From: Chloroflexota bacterium
GTDB taxonomy: Bacteria; Chloroflexota; Dehalococcoidia; DSTF01; RBG-16-68-14
Direction: 5' to 3'
NCBI GenBank assembly: GCA_022561355.1
Contig: JADFRJ010000078.1
Location: 1 to 9,313, forward strand
DNA length: 9,313 nt
The notes under the pieces are model-generated. The model did no database searches. It saw only the letters and a program-made list of their open reading frames with translations, and was not told the origin of the DNA. Below, piece by piece: positions 6,278 to 9,313 of the stretch (positions are counted from its first letter, which is position 1; each line of letters starts with the position of its first letter). Made by a program: the position numbers and the translations under genes.

Positions 6278-7072
6278 ATGCAACTTGCCACGAAGAAGAT
6301 GATCGCGAAGACAGAGGGCCATGTCGGCTGGATGATCTACAACAACCCGGACACGCACAACGCGATCTCGATGGAGATGCAGGAGGCGATCCCCGTCATC
6401 CTCGACACATATCAAGCAGACGACGCTGTGCGTGTCGTCGTCATGCGAGGCGCTGGCGATCGCGCGTTCGTCTCCGGCGCGGACATCTCCGAATTCGAAT
6501 CGAAGCGTTCGTCACCTGAAGCCCGAAAGCTGTTCGACGAAGCTGGCGCCCAAACCGCCGCCGCCTTCGCGAGGCTGGAGAAGCCCCTCATTGCCATGAT
6601 CTACGGCTATTGCATCGGCGGTGGCCTCGCCACGGCGATGCAGGCCGACATCCGCATCGCATCGGATGACGCCCAGTTCGGCATCCCTGCGGCCCGTCTC
6701 GGCCTGGGATACGGCTTTGGTGGCATTCGCGCCCTCGTCGCGCTGGTCGGTCCCGCCTATGCCGCGGAGATCCTGCTCACCGCTCAGCGTTTTTCCGCAG
6801 GCGAGGCCTTGGAGATGGGACTCGTTAACCGCGTGGTGCCGAAGGATACGTTGGAGCAGACAGTCGTTGGTATCGCGAACTCGATCGCAGCGAACGCACC
6901 GTTGACGAACAGGGCGTCGAAGTTCGCGATCAGGCAGGCCCTGCGAGATCCCGATAAACGTGACCTGGAGACGGCCGCACGCTACGTGGAGGAATGCTTC
7001 CGGAGCCAGGACTACGTGGAAGGGCGCACTGCATTCGTGGAGAAGCGAGCGCCACGGTTCCGGGGTGCCTAG
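6278..7072 (+). CDS. Crotonase-fold protein (enoyl-CoA hydratase/isomerase family) lacking both canonical catalytic glutamates
   Basis: This 264-residue protein has normal crotonase length and clear fold signatures. The first oxyanion-hole segment is AFVSGADISEF. The second is YGYCIGGGLATAMQADIRIA (about 109-128), with GGG at 114-116. DAQFGIPAARLGLGYGFGG (131-149) and GLVNRVV follow. Acyl-CoA binding and enolate stabilisation should be retained. The two acid/base glutamates of rat mitochondrial enoyl-CoA hydratase (Glu144 and Glu164) align with Ala118 and Ala138, so ordinary syn-hydration is doubtful. This 'GIPAARLGLGY' subgroup is usually annotated enoyl-CoA hydratase by homology only; isomerase, hydrolase or C-C bond chemistry with other residues is possible. 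ATG 6278 follows AGGGG immediately after the CoA-transferase stop, 11 nt apart, implying that it acts on the CoA thioester made by that enzyme (inference). Cytoplasmic; no export signal. Confidence 0.92.
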   Translation: MQLATKKMIAKTEGHVGWMIYNNPDTHNAISMEMQEAIPVILDTYQADDAVRVVVMRGAGDRAFVSGADISEFESKRSSPEARKLFDEAGAQTAAAFARLEKPLIAMIYGYCIGGGLATAMQADIRIASDDAQFGIPAARLGLGYGFGGIRALVALVGPAYAAEILLTAQRFSAGEALEMGLVNRVVPKDTLEQTVVGIANSIAANAPLTNRASKFAIRQALRDPDKRDLETAARYVEECFRSQDYVEGRTAFVEKRAPRFRGA

Positions 7073-7112
7073 CTGGCCTATCGCCAGTCAATCGGCGGCA
7101 GGATAACGGTAG

Positions 7113-7146
7113 CGGCATCGTACGCGGTTAGCCGCGAACGATGCCG
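7113..7146. terminator. Strong hairpin between convergent operons, likely bidirectional terminator
   Basis: Nine bp (7113-7121 with 7138-7146), an A/A mismatch (7122/7137), then five bp (7123-7127 with 7132-7136) close a TTAG loop. The loop holds the TAA stop of the minus-strand ABM gene (7130-7128), and one arm encodes its last codons. The symmetric structure can form in both transcripts and lies 40 nt after the crotonase stop. Neither side has a T-run, so termination would be non-canonical, or the element may protect the 3' ends. A smaller CTGGC/GCCAG hairpin (7073-7087) directly follows the crotonase stop. Confidence 0.55.
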
Positions 7147-7436
7147 GCAACGCGGTCTAGTCGAGTGACCTCGATCTCTGACGTGTCGAACAGCTCTGCC
7201 ACCGCGGTCTGAAACTCGGCCATATGCGGCGTCTTCATGTGCGCCTGAAACGCTTCGTCGTCCTGATACGACTCATAAAGCACCACCTGGCTCGGGTCTT
7301 CTAGAGACCTGTGGAATACGTACGCCAGCGCTCCAGGCTCGTGCTCAGCCACGGCGATCGCCATCTTCTTCAACTGCGCGAGGGCCTCTTGCTCCTTGCC
7401 GTCCTGGATCTTCATGCGGAAGATGAGCGTGATCAC
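7128..7436 (-). CDS. Small ABM-domain (antibiotic biosynthesis monooxygenase/YgiN-like) protein
   Basis: This 102-residue single-domain protein has the dimeric ferredoxin-like ABM fold. It shows MITLIFRMKIQDGKEQEALAQ at the N-terminus, then EHEPGALAYVFHRS, the 'dPsqVVLYESYQDDEAFQAH' core and a PHMAEF segment, all in family order. Relatives include cofactor-free quinone monooxygenases, heme-degrading enzymes and proteins of unknown role; no heme or quinone ligand can be assigned here. The start is GTG (7436-7434). Its first base is the last base of the TAG stop of the LLM gene, and GAGG lies 4 nt upstream, so translation is probably coupled. It is last in the minus-strand operon and ends inside the hairpin loop. 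Quinone or flavin-linked oxidation downstream of the LLM enzyme is an inference from context. Confidence 0.87.
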   Translation of the reverse strand: MITLIFRMKIQDGKEQEALAQLKKMAIAVAEHEPGALAYVFHRSLEDPSQVVLYESYQDDEAFQAHMKTPHMAEFQTAVAELFDTSEIEVTRLDRVAGIVRG

Positions 7437-8299
7437 TATGCCTCGACGAAGCCCGCGAGGCTGTCCAGTACGACAGGCAGCCCGGCCGCGTCCGCCGCGA
7501 GCGCGGTGAGAATGACGCGATCGACGCCGGCCTCGCGATAGCCTTGGATCGTCTCTGGCGTGGCGGGCAGCATGTACGGGCAGATGCTAATCTCGATGTC
7601 GTCGCGCGTGCGTCCGCGCCGCTCCAGCAGCGTATCCAGCCGTTGGAGGCGCTCCTTCAGTTCGTCGGGCGTAAGATTGAAGCCATACCAGCCTTGGCCC
7701 AACTCCGCGACGCGGCGCAGGGCGGCGTCGCTCTCGCCGCCGAAGTGCAGCGGAGGGTGCGGCTGCTGGACGGGCTTGGGGAACTGTCGCGTCGGCGGGA
7801 GCGTGTAGTAGTCACCGTCGAATTGCGACACGTCGTCGCACCACAGCGTCTTGAGCACGGCGATGTAGTCCCGGCAGCGCGAGCCACGATGCTCGAACGG
7901 CACGCCAAGCGCCTGGAACTCCTCCGCCAGCCAGCCCACGCCGATGCCCAGCTCGAGCCGGCCGTTGGAGAGCCAGTCCACGGTCGCCGCCTCCTTCGCC
8001 GTGTAGACCGGATTGCGCTGCGGCACGAGGCAGATGCCCGTGCCGAGGCGGATCGTGGTTGTGCAGCCGGCCAAGTAGGTGAGGCTGATGAACGGATCGA
8101 GGATGCCGGACTCGGCCGGTACGGGGATCTTGCCGTCCTCGGCGTACGGATACGCCGACTCGTAGTCGTCGAACAGCACGACGTGTTCAGCGACCCACAG
8201 CGAGTCGAACCCGCGCTCCTCGGCGCCCTTGCCGAGCGCCTCGATGTATTCCGGCGTAGCGTATGGATTCGCGAACGGTGCAAATAGGCCAACCTTCAT
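7436..8299 (-). CDS. LLM-class flavin/F420-dependent oxidoreductase
   Basis: From ATG 8299 the protein has 287 residues, the usual length of short luciferase-like monooxygenase family members. It begins MKVGLFAPF, followed by GFDSLWVAEHVV (30-41), IRLGTGICLVPQRNP (83-97, the strand and Pro-rich turn near the flavin) and GRLELGIGVGWLAEEF (113-128). This last motif is characteristic of the actinobacterial/chloroflexal F420-dependent subgroup (TIGR03619-like). These cytoplasmic TIM-barrel enzymes use F420H2 or FMNH2 for hydride transfer or oxygenation; cofactor and substrate cannot be settled here. The frame stays open further upstream to 8470, but AAGGAG (8311-8306) 6 nt before ATG 8299 and the canonical N-terminus decide the start. 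It lies 22 nt after the FAD-oxidoreductase stop and overlaps the ABM start by one base, so all three form one operon. Confidence 0.92.
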   Translation of the reverse strand: MKVGLFAPFANPYATPEYIEALGKGAEERGFDSLWVAEHVVLFDDYESAYPYAEDGKIPVPAESGILDPFISLTYLAGCTTTIRLGTGICLVPQRNPVYTAKEAATVDWLSNGRLELGIGVGWLAEEFQALGVPFEHRGSRCRDYIAVLKTLWCDDVSQFDGDYYTLPPTRQFPKPVQQPHPPLHFGGESDAALRRVAELGQGWYGFNLTPDELKERLQRLDTLLERRGRTRDDIEISICPYMLPATPETIQGYREAGVDRVILTALAADAAGLPVVLDSLAGFVEA

Positions 8300-8303
8300 G
8301 CTT

Positions 8304-8311
8304 CTCTCCTT
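8304..8311 (-). promoter_or_regulatory. Shine-Dalgarno site that fixes the start of the LLM oxidoreductase
   Basis: Read on the minus strand, AAGGAGAG sits in the 22-nt gap between the FAD-oxidoreductase stop (TGA 8324-8322) and ATG 8299. The AAGGAG core is 6 nt from the start codon. The upstream extension of the frame overlaps the preceding gene and does not resemble the family. Confidence 0.75.
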
Positions 8312-8321
8312 GGTGCGTGGT

Positions 8322-9313
8322 TCAGGCTCTCGCCAGCCGCTCTTGGGCGACGTCGGCCGCGCGCAACGCCGACGCGGCTGCCGCGGCGCCGCCCGCGTAG
8401 CCTCTGCTCTCGACGCCATCGCCGACGAGCAGCAGGTTCGCGATCGGCGTATCGATATCGACGCCCGCACCCGGCCACGCGTGCAGGCCGGGGAACTCGG
8501 TCCCCATGCAGAGCGCCTGCACCCTGGTGCCTTCGCGCCAGCCCGGCGTCATGTCGTCCATATCGAGGAGCGCTTCATCCACCTGCGCCTGCCAGTCGAC
8601 GGGCGTGTCGGGGCTTTCGACGGTGAGCGGATAGATCTCCGTGATGTGCGTGCCCGGCGGCGCCCACTCCGTGATGGACGTCGCGTCGAAGATCATGCAG
8701 ATACGCCTGCCGCCGACGACCGTGTAGACGGCGCCTGGGATGTTGCCCAGCAGATCGCGGTCGCTGATCAGATGGATCGAGATGCTGGTGACAGGCTGAA
8801 CGCGTTCGTCGAGCCGGTCCGTATATCGCTCATCTAATGCGGCGCCATCCAGCAGACGCATCGTCTGATGGGGGCCGGCGTTGCTGATGACGGAGCGAGC
8901 GGTGACAGAGCAGGGTTGCCCGCGGCGGCTGACCTGCACGCCTGTCGACGTCTTGCCGTCCAGCGTAATCGCCTCGACCTCGGCCCGCGTCCAGACCTCG
9001 CCGCCTCGGTCGCGGATCGCCTTCGCCAGACCGCCCATCAGGTGGATCAGTCCGCGCCGCGACAGGCCCATGCCCTTCCCCGACGTAGCAGCGATGAGCT
9101 GGAAGAAGTCGGCTGCGGGCACGTCTTCCGGCCCGAACGCGGCGGCGATAATGCCACGGAAGATCTGCTCGATGTCCTTGTTGTCGCTGACCGCCCCGAG
9201 CCACTGTAGCAGGCTGCCGGAAGGATAGTTGCCGCTCGTGAGGGCGTCCTTCATGCCGGCCATTACGGCCTGGACGGCGTCGGGCTCGCCGGAGATGTCG
9301 ACCAACGCCCGCC
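8322..9313 (-). CDS. FAD-dependent oxidoreductase, phytoene desaturase/amine oxidase-like (N-terminus beyond the window)
   Basis: The frame runs open off the right edge, so only about 329 C-terminal residues are seen; the TTG at 9305 is probably not the start. The N-terminal dinucleotide-binding GxGxxG motif is therefore outside the window. Visible parts match the COG1233 (CrtI-like) family. GLIHLMGGLAKAIRDRGGE followed by VEAITLDGKTSTGVQV and VISNAGPHQT form the substrate-domain/FAD re-entry region. LLLVGDGVESRGYAGGAAAAASALRAAD near the C-terminus is the second FAD-binding motif. Relatives desaturate carotenoids or oxidise isoprenoids and other hydrophobic molecules; this gene has no carotenoid pathway neighbours, so carotenoid chemistry is unsupported. 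It is the upstream gene of the operon with the LLM and ABM proteins (22-nt gap). Two sampled stretches are very GC-rich, about 70%. Confidence 0.85.
   Translation of the reverse strand, partial: RALVDISGEPDAVQAVMAGMKDALTSGNYPSGSLLQWLGAVSDNKDIEQIFRGIIAAAFGPEDVPAADFFQLIAATSGKGMGLSRRGLIHLMGGLAKAIRDRGGEVWTRAEVEAITLDGKTSTGVQVSRRGQPCSVTARSVISNAGPHQTMRLLDGAALDERYTDRLDERVQPVTSISIHLISDRDLLGNIPGAVYTVVGGRRICMIFDATSITEWAPPGTHITEIYPLTVESPDTPVDWQAQVDEALLDMDDMTPGWREGTRVQALCMGTEFPGLHAWPGAGVDIDTPIANLLLVGDGVESRGYAGGAAAAASALRAADVAQERLARA

Noticed and set aside
7544..8287. Long plus-strand open frame (247 codons) opposite the LLM oxidoreductase
   Set aside because: Arg/Ala/Val-rich antisense shadow of a GC-rich gene; no domain resemblance, no ribosome site and the opposite frame is a clear family member.

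Overview
The window is a compact, GC-rich bacterial stretch of nine protein genes with almost no spare DNA. The longest non-coding gap is about 140 bases. No RNA gene, insertion sequence, CRISPR array or integration site was seen. The genus cannot be named from the sequence. The transported lipoprotein has a Tat/lipobox leader of the SRRRVL...AAACG type, and the neighbourhood is rich in flavin enzymes, family III CoA-transferases and F420/FMN luciferase-like oxidoreductases. This is most reminiscent of Chloroflexota (Dehalococcoidia/SAR202-like) or, second choice, Actinobacteria. That placement is inference, not proof.

Left part, plus strand (1-7072): a cytochrome P450 cut by the left edge, then a nitronate monooxygenase/2-nitropropane dioxygenase family flavoprotein 4 nt downstream, then an acetoacetate decarboxylase-family protein after an 81-nt gap. 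Next comes a family 5 extracytoplasmic solute-binding lipoprotein with its own extended -10 promoter. A family III CoA-transferase follows, with an inverted repeat over its likely promoter, and then a crotonase-fold protein 11 nt downstream. All are co-directional and form two or three transcription units.

Right part, minus strand (7128-9313): a probable three-gene operon read from the right edge leftwards. It holds an FAD-dependent phytoene-desaturase-like oxidoreductase (cut by the right edge), an LLM-class F420/FMN oxidoreductase, and a small ABM-domain monooxygenase whose GTG start shares a base with the preceding TAG stop. The two convergent blocks meet at a strong 14-bp-stem hairpin (7113-7146) that contains the ABM stop codon in its loop.

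Read together, the genes suggest an oxidative catabolic island for an imported hydrophobic or carboxylic compound. The binding protein would capture it, the P450 and flavoenzymes would oxidise it, the CoA-transferase would make the CoA thioester, and the crotonase would process it. The substrate is unknown. The most notable points are a crotonase lacking both canonical catalytic glutamates, a solute-binding protein without its permease or ATPase, an ADC-family enzyme keeping only the first lysine of the classical Lys-Lys pair, and two structured intergenic elements.
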